Below the pieces are notes generated by a model. It searched no databases. It saw only the letters and a list, made by a program, of their open reading frames with translations, and was not told where the DNA came from. The translations under genes and the position numbers were made by a program. Below are positions 23,459 to 33,659 of a stretch of 64,000 nucleotides of DNA, one piece after another. The DNA lies in NCBI GenBank assembly GCA_004194705.1, contig SADC01001283.1, forward strand, positions 248,001 through 312,000, written 5' to 3'. This DNA is from Ditylenchus dipsaci (lineage: Eukaryota > Nematoda > Chromadorea > Rhabditida > Anguinidae). Positions within the stretch are counted from its first letter, which is position 1. The number at the start of each line of letters is the position of its first letter.

Positions 23459-23890
23459 AGGGCAATACTTTTTTTGTCACAGATTCACTTTTTTCTGTCA
23501 CTGATTTCCTCATTTCTGTCACAGATTTGAGCTTTCTTTTCCTATCGCCTCTTTCTATTAAATTTTCTAACCTTCTTTCAAAGTTTTAACACCATTAGGT
23601 AGCCCTGCGATTCTAGTTTCTGGCACGATATTATTTGTTGCACCATCTCTGCAAAATGTAGCACAAAAGGTAAAATTATGAGCCAAATTATTTTTCTGAC
23701 TTCCTTCATACTTTCACCTATCTGTGTTATATTTTGCAAGGAAAATGATACCTCGCCAGAAACTAGAATCTTAAGGCTATCTGATAGTGTAATAACTTTA
23801 AAAAAGATCGAAAAATTCGAAAGAAATAGACAAAACTAAAATCTGTGACAGAAATGAGGAAATCTGTGACAGAAAAAAGTTTTACACCTT
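23459..23890. repeat. Foldback with TCTGTCACAGATT arrays, copy 1
   Basis: GGGCAATACTTTTTTTGTCA is followed by three TCTGTCAC(A/T)GATT units, and inverted units TCTGTGACAGAAA occur at the right. The interior has an inverted GATTCTAGTTTCTGGC block. Same array family as 25440-26020 and 37263-38330. Confidence 0.7.
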
Positions 23891-23950
23891 TTAACATCAT
23901 CTACCTCTGTATAAGAGAAAGAGCGTGAAAATTCAAAAAGCGCTCAAATA

Positions 23951-24336
23951 AAGTCGACTCTCGATAAAACCGGCAACCGGACAAAAAAGATTTTTAAAAG
24001 TATTTGTCGCGCGACAAAAACGTTTTAAAAAAGTATTTGTCATGCGACAAAACATTTTTTAACATGTTTTGTCGCGCGACAAAAAAGACTTTTTTATTTG
24101 GTAGGTCCGGGCGAAACAGCCGAATTCACCGATAAAAAAGTATTTTTTGTCGCGCGACAAAACATAAACGACAAAAAAGAGAAAAGTCTTTTTTGTCGCG
24201 CGACAAATATTTTTAACAACCTTTTTTGTCCGGTTGCCGTAAAACCGGCACCTATATGGAACAGTCTGTGGTGCCGATTTGTCGGGCTTTTGGATAACGC
24301 CAGTTCACTGGAAGTACCGGTTTAGAGAGTTGACTG
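23951..24336. mobile_element. TA-flanked MITE with TTTGTCGCGCGACAAA palindromes
   Basis: The left end AAGTCGACTCTCGATAAAAC and right end GTTTAGAGAGTTGACTG (CAGTCAACTC inverted) lie between TA dinucleotides. The interior carries a second inverted pair (CCGGCAACCGGACAAAAAAG and inverse) and about five copies of the 16-bp palindrome TTTGTCGCGCGACAAA or close variants. Confidence 0.75.
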
Positions 24337-24338
24337 TA

Positions 24339-25438
24339 GTGACAAATACACGGTGGCCTTTTGCAAGATAAGATTTTGACATCAAATGAACTGCAACAAA
24401 GTTTGAAAAAAATCAGAAGATTTAAAAGACAATTATAAACACTAAATACAAAGATAAACAAAAATTATTGTAGTTGAAGTCCACAAGAAGTCAATATATG
24501 TTTTTAAAAAATGTTAAAAATACATGTTTCTAACAGCAATTTTAAAAAATTGGCGATTTTTTTTTCGCGTAAACCAATCAAACTTTACGGAAAAACACGT
24601 GAAGTTAAAAAATGGAAAGAGTATTGTGGAAAGAGGATCATGAAAATCGCCGATAATCTTTTGCATTTATCACTTAATCTAGCACTCTCAAACAGGTCCC
24701 TTCTTGTCACTACAGGGTGAGCAAGAAAAATTTTAACTACAAGGATTTCATTTCCGAGGGTTCGATTTGATCATTAGGTCAGAATTTCGACCAGACAAAC
24801 ACATGTTTCAACACTCATTTTAGAGGTGATGTTTTGCCATTTTCTATGCAAAAAAAAGATTCATTGTGTTTCTTAGAAAAAATTATGATTGTCTTTAATT
24901 CTTTTGAAAAATTCGATTCTTTATAACAAGTTGACAAGTATTTTGATTTAAATTTAAACTTTTTGGCGAACGCTGTGATGAAGATAGAAATCCATGTTGT
25001 AGCGCAACTCAAGGGCTACAAACCCATTTTCCGGAATCTTTTTCGAATGTGAGATTCTCAAGATATGGTCTTTTGAAATGAACAAAATCAAAAAAAAAGA
25101 AAAAACCGAATTTGTGTCTTTTTTCTAATAACCATATCTAAACACTCAGAATTCGAAAAATTATTTTGTAAAATGGCTTTTGTAGCTCCTTTAATGCGCT
25201 ACAACATAGTAGTATAACTTATAGTATAACTTATAATATCCATAAAGCAAAAAATGAGAAAATTAAAAAAGTTAAAATAATGAAAAATTTGTATCAACTT
25301 TTTAAAAAGAATCGTTTTTTTTAAAGGAATTTAAAACAGGGCTAACTCACTACGTGGTTTATTCGCATGTGCGTAAACTCGCACTTAAAGCTGACCTTTT
25401 GACTCAGAGCTTCAACTGTCCATCTTTTATACAACCAA
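24339..25438. other. No gene recognised
   Basis: AT-rich sequence with short unsupported open frames. Confidence 0.4.
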
Positions 25439-25439
25439 T

Positions 25440-26020
25440 TTAGGGCAAAACTTTTTTCTGTCACAGATTCACTTTTTTCTGTCACAGATTTGGTTCTCGA
25501 CACGAAATCAACAATTTTTAAAATTCTTTGTGTGAAATTCAGGGGTGGGCAAAGACCAGATGGCTGAAGATGCACTCCGGAATGACCAAAAGGACAAAAT
25601 TATTGGTTTTCCGGTAAACTTTTGGAGAAAAACCGATTGAGCGGATCAGATTTCAGGTCCGATCAGCTTAATCGCTCAGAATTCCAGGTTTATGGTGGTT
25701 TTGAGCGGTTCAGGGTGGATTTGTGAGCGATTAAGCCGAACCGACCCGAAATATGATCCGCTCAATCGGTTTTTCTCTAAAAGTTTACTCCCCCTTTAGT
25801 ATACTCTCAAAAAACCAATTATTTTGGCCTTTTGGCCATACCGGAGTGGGTCCTGAACCATCTGGTCTTTGCCCACCCCTGTATTTCACACAAAGAATTT
25901 TAAAAATTGTTGATTTCGTGTCGAGAACCAAATCTGTGACAGAAATGAGGAATCTGTGACAAAAAAAAGTGAATCTGGTACAAAAAAAAGTGAACCTGTG
26001 ACAAAAAAAGTATTGCCCAC
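25440..26020. repeat. Foldback with TCTGTCACAGATT arrays, copy 2
   Basis: Long arms: the TCTGTCACAGATTCACTTTT array, a TCGTGTCGAGAACCAAATC block, GGGGTGGGCAAAGACCAGAT, CCGGAATGACCAAAAGG, and a central GATTGAGCGGATCAGATTTC palindrome (about 25619-25779). All recur inverted on the right. The central module also occurs several times at 26.9-28.7 kb and at 37.5 kb. Confidence 0.8.
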
Positions 26021-26565
26021 CAATTTATCGACAATAAGAAAGAAATAAAGAAATATAATAATTGAATATGAAAATGATAAATGCAAAATAAATGCGGCTT
26101 TAAAAATAAATATTATTTTAAATTACTCGCCTTTTTTTGAGCAACCCTGTAATTGTACTTCTACACACCCTGTAAAATTTTTAAGTTTTATTAAGTTTTT
26201 TCTCGCCCTTTTTCTTAAAACATAGAAAAAAATTATAATAGAAAAAGACAAAATAAAACAGAAAAAGGAGAAAGTTTTCAAAATTGTTTGGTAATAGTGG
26301 AAAGGCTCATGGAACATTGGCTGCAATCAGTCTTTTCAGGGACGAAATTTTCACACAGAAAAGTAAACGCTGAGAAATAGAGTCGAAAGAAAATATTTTT
26401 TTATCTGAAGCAAAAAGGGGCAATACACAAAGATAATTTTCGTTGACACATCTAGAAATCGATAAGAATGCTTTATTTTGGTGATTATTGTAAATATTTT
26501 TTGAGAAGAATAGTTATAATCTTGAATCACAGTCAGTAAGATATAGTTGGTAAAGGCTCAAATTG
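26021..26565. other. No gene recognised
   Basis: AT-rich spacer between foldback clusters. Confidence 0.4.
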
Positions 26566-26568
26566 TTT

Positions 26569-29100
26569 TCGACCAGTAAAATACTACTTTTCACCAGTAA
26601 ATTATTTCTTTTCACCAGTAAATTTGAATTTCAAACAAAATACTTATTTCTACCATTAAATTACTGATTTCTACCAGTAAATTACTGATTTCTACCAGTA
26701 AATTACTGATTTCTACCAGTAAATTACTGATTTCTACCAGTAAATTACTGATTTCTACCAGTAAATTACTGATTTCTACCAGTAAATTTTGCGGGGAGTT
26801 AAGTTTTTCAGTCAGAAAATATGTTCAACTAGTCGAAATCCCACCCCAGGATGGCCAGAAGCCCCTGAAAGTTGGTTTTTTTTGGGGTTGACCGAAGGGG
26901 GGGGGGGGGAGAGGAGTGTGATCTTTTTGTGAAAATTCGATCGGGCGGATAAGAATTCCAGTCCGATCGGCTTAATCGCTCAGAATTTCACCGTAGACCA
27001 CTCAAAACCACCATAAACTTGAAATTCTGAGCGATTAAGCGATCGGACTGGAATTCTGATCCGCCCAATCGAATTTTCGCAAAAAGTTCACCACCTCCCC
27101 CCTCTTCAGTCAACCCAAAAAAACCAACTTTCAAGGGCTTCTGGCCGGCTCATACTGATTTGGTTTGCGAAAAGACTGAAATATGCCACGAAAAAGATTA
27201 TTTCTGCCACGAAAAACGACATACCACGAAAAAGCGGAAATGTGCCACGAAAAAGCTGAAATGTACCACGAAAAAGCTGAGATGTGCCACGAAAAAATTA
27301 TTTATGCCTTTTTCTGTCCAAGACCAACCAAATTTTGCAATATTTTGCGGATAATATTTTCTTACCGCAAAACACTCGAAAATTACCGCAAATCATTTTT
27401 TTATTACCGCAATTTGATTTTCCCGCAAATACTTTTTTATTACCGCAAAATACTTTTTTCTTACCGCAAAATACTTTTTCTTACCGCAATTTGATTTTCC
27501 CGCAAAATACTTTTTCTTACCGCAAAATACTTTTTTCTTACCGCAAAATACTTTTTTCTTACCGCAAAATACTTTTTCTTACGCAAAATACTTTTTTCTT
27601 ACCGCAAAATACTTTTTTCTTACCGCGGAATAACTCGGATCCTCAGAATCCACCCGGAATGGCCAGAAGCCCTGAAAGTTGTTTTTTCGGGTTTACTAAA
27701 GGGGGAGTAAACTTTTCGAGAAAAATCGATTGAGCGGATCAGATTTCGGGTCCGATGGGCTTAATCGCTCAGAATTCCAGGTTATGGTTTCGAGTGGTTC
27801 AGGGTGGAGTTGTGGGCGATTGAGCCGATCTGACCCGAAATCTGATCCGCTCAATCGAATTTTCGCAAAAGTTTACCCCCCCCCCTTTAGTAAACCCCGA
27901 AAAAACAACTTTCAGGGCTTCTGGCCATTCTGGGTTGGGATTCTGAGGGATCCAAGTTGTTTCCTGACTGAAAAATTCAAATTCCCGCAAAATTTTGACT
28001 AAAACGACGAGAAAATTTTTTGCGGTAAGAAAAAAGTATTTTTGCGGTAAGAAAAAAGTATTTTGCGGTAAGAAAAAAGTATTTTGCGGTAAGAAAAAAG
28101 TATTTTGCGGTAATAAAAAGTATTTTGCGGGAAAATCAAATTGCGGTAATAAAAAATGATTTGCGGTAATTTCAAGTGTTTTGCGGTAAGAAGAAAGTAC
28201 CATCCATATTTTGCAAGAATTCAAATTTTTTAGTTATGAAATAACTTGGACCCCTCAGAATCCTACCCCGGAATGGCCAGAAGCCCTGAAAGTTGGTTTT
28301 TTGGGGGTTACTAAAGGAGGGGTAAACTTTTTGCGAAAAATCGATTGAGCGGATCAAATTTCGGGTCCGATGGGCTCAATTGCTCAGGATTCCACCCTTA
28401 ACCATTCTCAATCATCTTAAACCACCCTAAACCTAAAGTTGGTTTTTTGGTTGGTTTACTAAAGGGGGAGTAAACTTTTTACGAAAATTCGATTGAGCGG
28501 ATCAGAATCCGGTCCGATCGGCTGAATCACTCAGAATTCCACCCTGAACCACTCAAAACCACCATAAACCTGGAATTCTGAGTGATTCAGCCGATCGGAC
28601 CGGGATTCTGATCCGCTCAATCGAATTTTCGCAAAAAGTTTACTCCCCCTTTAGTAAACCCCCAAAAAACCAACTTTCAGGGGCTTCTGGCCATTCCGGG
28701 GTAGGATTCTGAGGGGTCCAAGTTATTTCATAACTAAAAAATTTGAATTCTTGCAAAATATTGCAAAATTTGGTTGGTCTTGGACAGAAAAAGGCATAAA
28801 TAATTTTTTCGTGGCACATTTCCGCTTTTTCGTAGTATGTCGTTTTTCGTGGCAGAAATAATCTTTTTCGTGGCATATTTCAGCCTTTTCGCAAACCAAA
28901 TCAGTTTATGCCCTTCTGGCCACCCTGAGGTGGGATTTCGACCAGTTGAACATATTTTCTGACTGAAAAATTCAAATTCCTGCAAAATTTACTGGTAGAA
29001 ATCAGTAATTTACTGGTAGAAATAAGTATTTTGTTTGAAATTCGAATTTAATGGTGAAAAGAAATAATTTACTGGTGAAAAGTAGTATTTTACTGGTCAC
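26569..29100. mobile_element. Three-shell nested foldback ('onion') with distinct arrays
   Basis: Shell 1: CCAGTAAATTACTGATTTCT units at 26569-26790, inverted at 28985-29100. Shell 2: TGCCACGAAAAAGC units at 27182-27300, inverted at 28795-28890. Shell 3: ACCGCAAAATACTTTTTTCT units at 27355-27625, inverted at 28015-28195. Between the shells lie copies of a GATTGAGCGGATCAGATTTC foldback (26930-27083, 27716-27873, 28337 on, 28480-28635), flanked by CCAGAAGCCCCTGAAAGTTG. No coding sequence is recognised. The order implies successive insertions of elements with tandem-repeat TIRs. Confidence 0.8.
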
Positions 29101-29259
29101 AATTACTTATAGCCGTTGGTGAATTCACAGTTGGTAAATTAAAAGCATGTGTGATCAGGTCTGGCAATGACCGGAGACTGAATTGGCAAAGACTGGAGCA
29201 AAACACACCCACCACCTTTTGATTATCGATTTTGGAGGAGTATATAGGGAAAATAAGTA

Positions 29260-29509
29260 CAGGGTGGCGCAAAAAAACGTGGCCACTTGAAAAAAATTTG
29301 CGTAGGTAGCTCCTTGCCACATCGATTTTCCCATGAAAATCGATGGCAGTGGTTAAGCTACCTAGGAGCTTTGTGGTGTTTCTCTTTATCACAGCCGGCA
29401 TTGTTAAGGAGGTTTCCGAGGGCTTGCCACCCAAAAATCGGAAACAGGCCGGATAAGGGGTTACGTACTTCAATTTTTTAAGGTGGCTGAATTTTTTTGC
29501 GCCACCCTG
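29260..29509. mobile_element. Mariner-type MITE, CAGGGTGGCGCAAAA ends
   Basis: The ends CAGGGTGGCGCAAAAAAACG and (inverse) TTTTTTTGCGCCACCCTG lie between TA pairs (29258-59, 29510-11). The inner TAGGTAGCTCC block is also inverted. 250 bp, non-coding. Confidence 0.85.
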
Positions 29510-29511
29510 TA

Positions 29512-30554
29512 AAAAGAATATTAAAGCTTTGTTTGTTCCAGCTTATAAATTGTGAAATAAAATAGTGAGAACAATAACAATAAGCAAAACGCAGTGACAA
29601 ACACGCTTAGGAAATAAGCAATAATTTTTTGTAAATGTTGAAAACACTGATTGTTAAGTGATATTTGAGTTATTGCATCTAATTGGAATACTTTCATTAT
29701 AAGTCGTTATTCACAGAAAAAACAGTCTAATTTACAAGCCAAAATCAAAACATGTTTTTTTCGAAATGAGGTTTAACTTCTCTACAAGTTCTTGTGGTGC
29801 TCCTAACAATTATCATAGTTTTAAGGTTTTTGGATCTCCAAAGAATTCAAGGAGTGGGTACACGGTTTATCTATAACATCGTTTCATTGAAGAGACCCTG
29901 AACGGAGACAATGGCATAGCATGATGTAAACATAAATGCCAAGAGTAAAATAAATAATACAAAAACTTGTTTTTGTGTGCGTGGCCATCTTCTATTGATT
30001 ACGACAATAAAAAACATTTTTGATGCTAAAAATAAGGTGAACATGTAGGTAAAATTTTAATGTTAAACACAGAAAGGAAAAAAGAAACATTGTTCTCATA
30101 AAAACATTGCACTTTACTTCCGTCTTGTGAAACAAGTCTGTGAAATCGACGTCACACAAGTCGATGAGGAAATTCTATCGCATCACTAAAGATATCTAAA
30201 GTCCAAAAACAAGGTGGAAACAGAATTTCGACAACTATTTTTGAAAGTACGCATTTGTAAATTTTTCTCGCAACGATAAACCTTTTGTGCAAACAAGTTT
30301 CAAATGTCAAAGCGCAGGATTTGAAGCCTATTTACCCGGTTTTACCCAATTCTCGGTATTTTACACATTTGTGGGCGTAAACTTGGAATTGTTTACACTA
30401 CCAGTCTTATGGTTAGCCCTCACTGCCATCCTTTTGGAAATTTATGCCTCTTTTAAAAAGTATTTATTTTGGGCATAAGGTTTTTTTTGTATTTCTATGG
30501 GATCTTAAAATTAAATTATTTCGATATATATATGTATTTCGGGGTAACGGACAG
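29512..30554. other. No gene recognised
   Basis: AT-rich. An open frame at 30287-30478 encodes a hydrophobic peptide but has no splice or domain support. Confidence 0.35.
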
Positions 30555-30714
30555 GCCCATTTTGATGCCGCGCGGTTTTGATGCCGCGGTCATTTTGGTA
30601 CCGACCGTTTTTATGCCGGCCATATCGATGCCGCTCTTTTGATGCCGGCCGTTTTGATGCCTCACCAAATTTGTGCTATTCATAAGAGAAAAAAAGGGAG
30701 CAATTTCGGTATAC

Positions 30715-30825
30715 ACACCTCAGTCAAATCGGCTTGGGGAACCGAGGCATTTTTTTTTAATTATTTATATTAAAAAAATTCGCCTTGGTCTCCCAAGCTG
30801 ATTTGACTGAGGGGTGTATACCAAA
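30715..30825. repeat. Small foldback with GCTTGGGGAACCGAGGC
   Basis: ACACCTCAGTCAAATCGGCT and TTGGGGAACCGAGGC pair with CGCCTTGGTCTCCCAAGCTG and TTTGACTGAGGGGTGT across an AT-rich loop. Confidence 0.7.
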
Positions 30826-30949
30826 ATTTGGCCGAATAAAAATTCGGCTATCTTCGGCGACAACTGAGAGTTTCTGACCCCTGCTAATTGATCCCCGGTA
30901 AATTGGTCCACCGATCAATTGTCCACCTAATAGGTTACAGGCTCGAATA

Positions 30950-31473
30950 TCGGTGGTGCCAAACATTTTTTTCTGGACTAACCGCAGAATAGCAAAAATA
31001 TTTTAGAAGACCAGTAAGCCCTAAGGTGGGTGGGAAAATCACCAGTAACTGCTCTAAACGGGTATTCACCTGAGGTGAGTTCACAATCGAAAATGCCTGG
31101 TTAGTCTCTACGACAAAATCCACCACGATATTAGCAAGCTCTTTTGTTTGTCGTGCATCCATACTCGGGCTAAAATACAAGGTGACAGATTTCGAACTAT
31201 ATTCAGCGCAGATTACCTGAAAAATTTTCTGCCATCAAGTTTAGGCTTCTTCTTTTCCACTTGATCTTCAGTGTCATCCAAACTGGTCCTCTTTTTGAAA
31301 TATGCTGTACTTGGGAAGATAGCATCATGGTTAGTGGAGTAGTGCGCCCAAAGAACCGTCGTAGACTTTGAGGCAGGAATTTCGAACTCCTTTGAGCATT
31401 CGGCATGAAGACAAATCCACTTCTTTTGATCTCCAGACACCTTGAAAAGCTTCTTCGACCATATTTCAAACAT
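30950..31473 (-). pseudogene. hAT-like transposase fragment with BED zinc finger
   Basis: The minus-strand exon 31473 to about 31216 encodes a BED-type finger: WSKKLFKV, WICLHAECSKEF (C..C), then TTVLWAHYSTNH (H...H), followed by a basic stretch (KKKPKLD). A second exon from about 31198 to 31074 encodes DARQTKELANIVVDFVVETN followed by QAFSIVNSPQ, matching the 'iv.d..PFsiVe' segment of hAT transposases, and ends at a GTGAAT donor. The remaining hAT core (DDE, C-terminal dimerisation region) was not found, so this is a fragment. Confidence 0.6.
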
Positions 31474-31574
31474 CTTTGTTAGCTTCCAATGAGTTCTGAG
31501 ATAGGTTCTTTAAAGAAGTTTCTTAGTTAAATAGAATAAGGGGGTGAGAAGCGAAGAACTGATCTTTCGTTTAA

Positions 31575-32768
31575 AGGGGCATGGCCACGCTAATAAGAGG
31601 TGGTGCCCGGAATTCAAATTTTTTTCCTAATCATTGAACTTATGCAAGGATTTTTCAACTGGGTTTCTAATGGCTCTATCACAATTGAAGGTGTAAATGT
31701 AAATGTAAGTGTAAGTGTAAATGTAAGTGTAAATGTAAGGTGTCTTCACAATACCAAAAACATTTACACTTACACTTACATTTACACTTACGGTTTCACA
31801 ATACCAATGTAAGTGTAAATGCAAAGTTTTCACTTATTTTCGTTTTTATTGCTAAATATGTGTTTTTTTTTAAAGGGCCTGACCTCTTCCTGCTCGGTGG
31901 TCCCCCGCCAATTCAAAAATTTTCCCTTGATCATTGGACTTCTGTACGGATTTTTGCGCCACGTTTCTAACAAAACTAGGCCTGAAATCAAATTTTAGGC
32001 TTAGTTTTGTTAGAAACCTAGCGGAAAAATCCGTACAGAATTCCAATGATCAAAGGAAAATTTTTGAATTGGCGGGGACCACCGAGTAGGAAGAGGTCAG
32101 GCCCTTTAACAAATATGGATTTTTAAAAACAAATATCGATATTTTATCTGAAATACTAATGAACTATTCTCGGTTGACAAGCCACTCTTCATACTCACTA
32201 CAAATTTTGTTGATGTCTTTTTTGAATTCCAAGAGAGTTTTCGGCTGCTCTGCGTTCAAAATAGAGAACGAGGGAGCCGTAGTGCAAAGGAAATCCGCAA
32301 GAAGCTTGTTGAATTTTTTAATGGTGCCGGTAGTGTGGATTTCCAAGAAAATATGATTTGATTGAAGTTTGATTAAGAATATCATTAATTGAAAACTTTC
32401 CACTACTAGCAGTTAAAATTCAAAAAATATATTTGTTGATAAATAAGCAGGATTTTAGCAATAAAAATTAATAAGTAAAATATTTGCATTTACATTTACA
32501 TTTGTATTGTGAAGGGGTAAGTGTAAATGTAAGTGTAAGTGTAAATGTAAGTGTAAATGTAAGGTGTCTTCACAATACCAAAACATTTACACTTACATTT
32601 ACATTTACACCTTCAATTGTGATAGAGCCATAACAAAACCATACCTAGAATTTAATTCTAGGCCTTGTTTTGATAGTAACCAAGTTGAATAAACCGTAGA
32701 GAAGTTCAATGATCAGGAAAAAAATTTGAATTCCGGGCACCACCTCTTATTAGCGTGGGTATGCCCCT
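31575..32768. mobile_element. piggyBac-like foldback with TTAA TSD (outer)
   Basis: The ends AGGGGCATGGCCACGC and (inverse) GCGTGGGTATGCCCCT are flanked by TTAA (31571-31574, 32769-32772). Arms include AAGAGGTGGTGCCCGGAATT and tracts of GTAAATGTAAGT (31686-31740, and inverted or direct blocks at 31764-31820 and 32486-32615). No transposase. An open frame at 32164-32403 (-) has no recognised domain. Confidence 0.82.
31874..32105. mobile_element. piggyBac-like foldback with TTAA TSD (inner)
   Basis: AGGGCCTGACCTCTTCCTGC and its inverse lie between TTAA at 31870-31873 and 32106-32109. The arms extend inwards through GATCATTGGACTTCTGTACG. It is nested in the 31575-32768 element, and both share the ATCATTGAACTT-type inner sequence, so they are relatives. 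Confidence 0.85.
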
Positions 32769-32839
32769 TTAAATTACGTTATTTTAAAAGTTCTTGAAAA
32801 TGAAACTGCATTTTATAACAAATAGTTCACAAAATATAG

Positions 32840-33000
32840 AAATCGAAAAATCTTCGATTTTCGATAATCGAAAATCGATCGAAGGCTATCGATTAATCGA
32901 TAATCGAATTATCGAAAAAATCGAAAACTTTCGATTAATCGATTATCGAAATATCGAAAATTTTCGATTTTCGGTCGATTTCGATAAATAGATCGACAAC
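32840..33000. repeat. ATCGAT/TCGAAA-rich low-complexity tract
   Basis: Dense short palindromes (AATCGATAATCG, TTTTCGATTTTCG) ending ATCGACAACCCTA, which resembles a hAT right end. No left end found. Confidence 0.5.
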
Positions 33001-33245
33001 CCTATTCACCTCTAAAACCCCAAAATTTTAGATTTGGCCTAAAGTAATTAAAAATCATTGACCCTATCCAAAATCGTGTCCTTGATAATGCCAAAATATG
33101 CAGAGACCTAAATTCCGAAAAGTCATCAAAACGGCCGGCATCGAAATGGCCGACATCAAAATCTCTTTTTTGTCCATTTTGGACAAAAAAAGGAAACAGA
33201 CACGCACCGTATATTCTTATATTTTATAATATGTATATTCTTATA

Positions 33246-33606
33246 CAGGGTTATTCAAGAAATTGTAACACTTTCAAACTGCCATAACTTTTTATCCCGG
33301 CACGATTTCGAAATTTTGTAAACGCAGATCGACTCAGAATTTCATGGCAATTTTTTCGGTATATAATGTCAAAAACACGATTTTTGCTTGGTCCCCCCTG
33401 TGGTTTGGGTCTCACCTATCCAGAGGCCATCTACAGATCAGAGCCCAAACCACAGGGGGACCAAGCAAAAATCGTGTTTTTGACATTATATGCCAAAAAA
33501 ATTGCCATGAAATTCTGAGTCGATCTGCGTTTACAAAATTTCGAAATCGTGCCGGGATAAAAAGTTATGGCAGTTTGAAAGTGTTACAATTTCTTGAATA
33601 ACCCTG
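33246..33606. mobile_element. Mariner-type foldback with CTTGGTCCCCCTGTGG centre
   Basis: The ends CAGGGTTATTCAAGAAATTG and its inverse lie between TA pairs (33244-45, 33607-08). The long arms are nearly perfect. The inner part reads GCTTGGTCCCCCTGTGGTTT with its inverse. It lies immediately upstream of RCC1 exon 1. Confidence 0.88.
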
Positions 33607-33659
33607 TATTCTTTATGCAAATTTTATTTGTCGAAATTTTCAGCAATTTCTGAAACAGT

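Larger units (their letters stand above)
30555..33165. mobile_element. Composite element bounded by TTTTGATGCCGGCCG arrays
   Basis: Five or six imperfect TTTTGATGCCG(G/C)CCG units at 30555-30662 and two or three inverted units at 33125-33165 (CATCAAAACGGCCGGCATCG). Enclosed are a hAT-like coding fragment (minus strand), a small CCTTGGTC foldback (30715-30825), two nested TTAA-flanked elements and an ATCGAT-rich tract. No TSD established. Confidence 0.5.

Noticed and set aside
27183..28224. Open frames of 90-149 codons with repeated LPQNTF or RKILFSY motifs
   Set aside because: These are translations of the ACCGCAAAATACTTTTTTC array in several frames, not proteins.
31627..31970. Open frames rich in VNVSV or LHLHL
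   Set aside because: Translations of the GTAAATGTAAGT tract.
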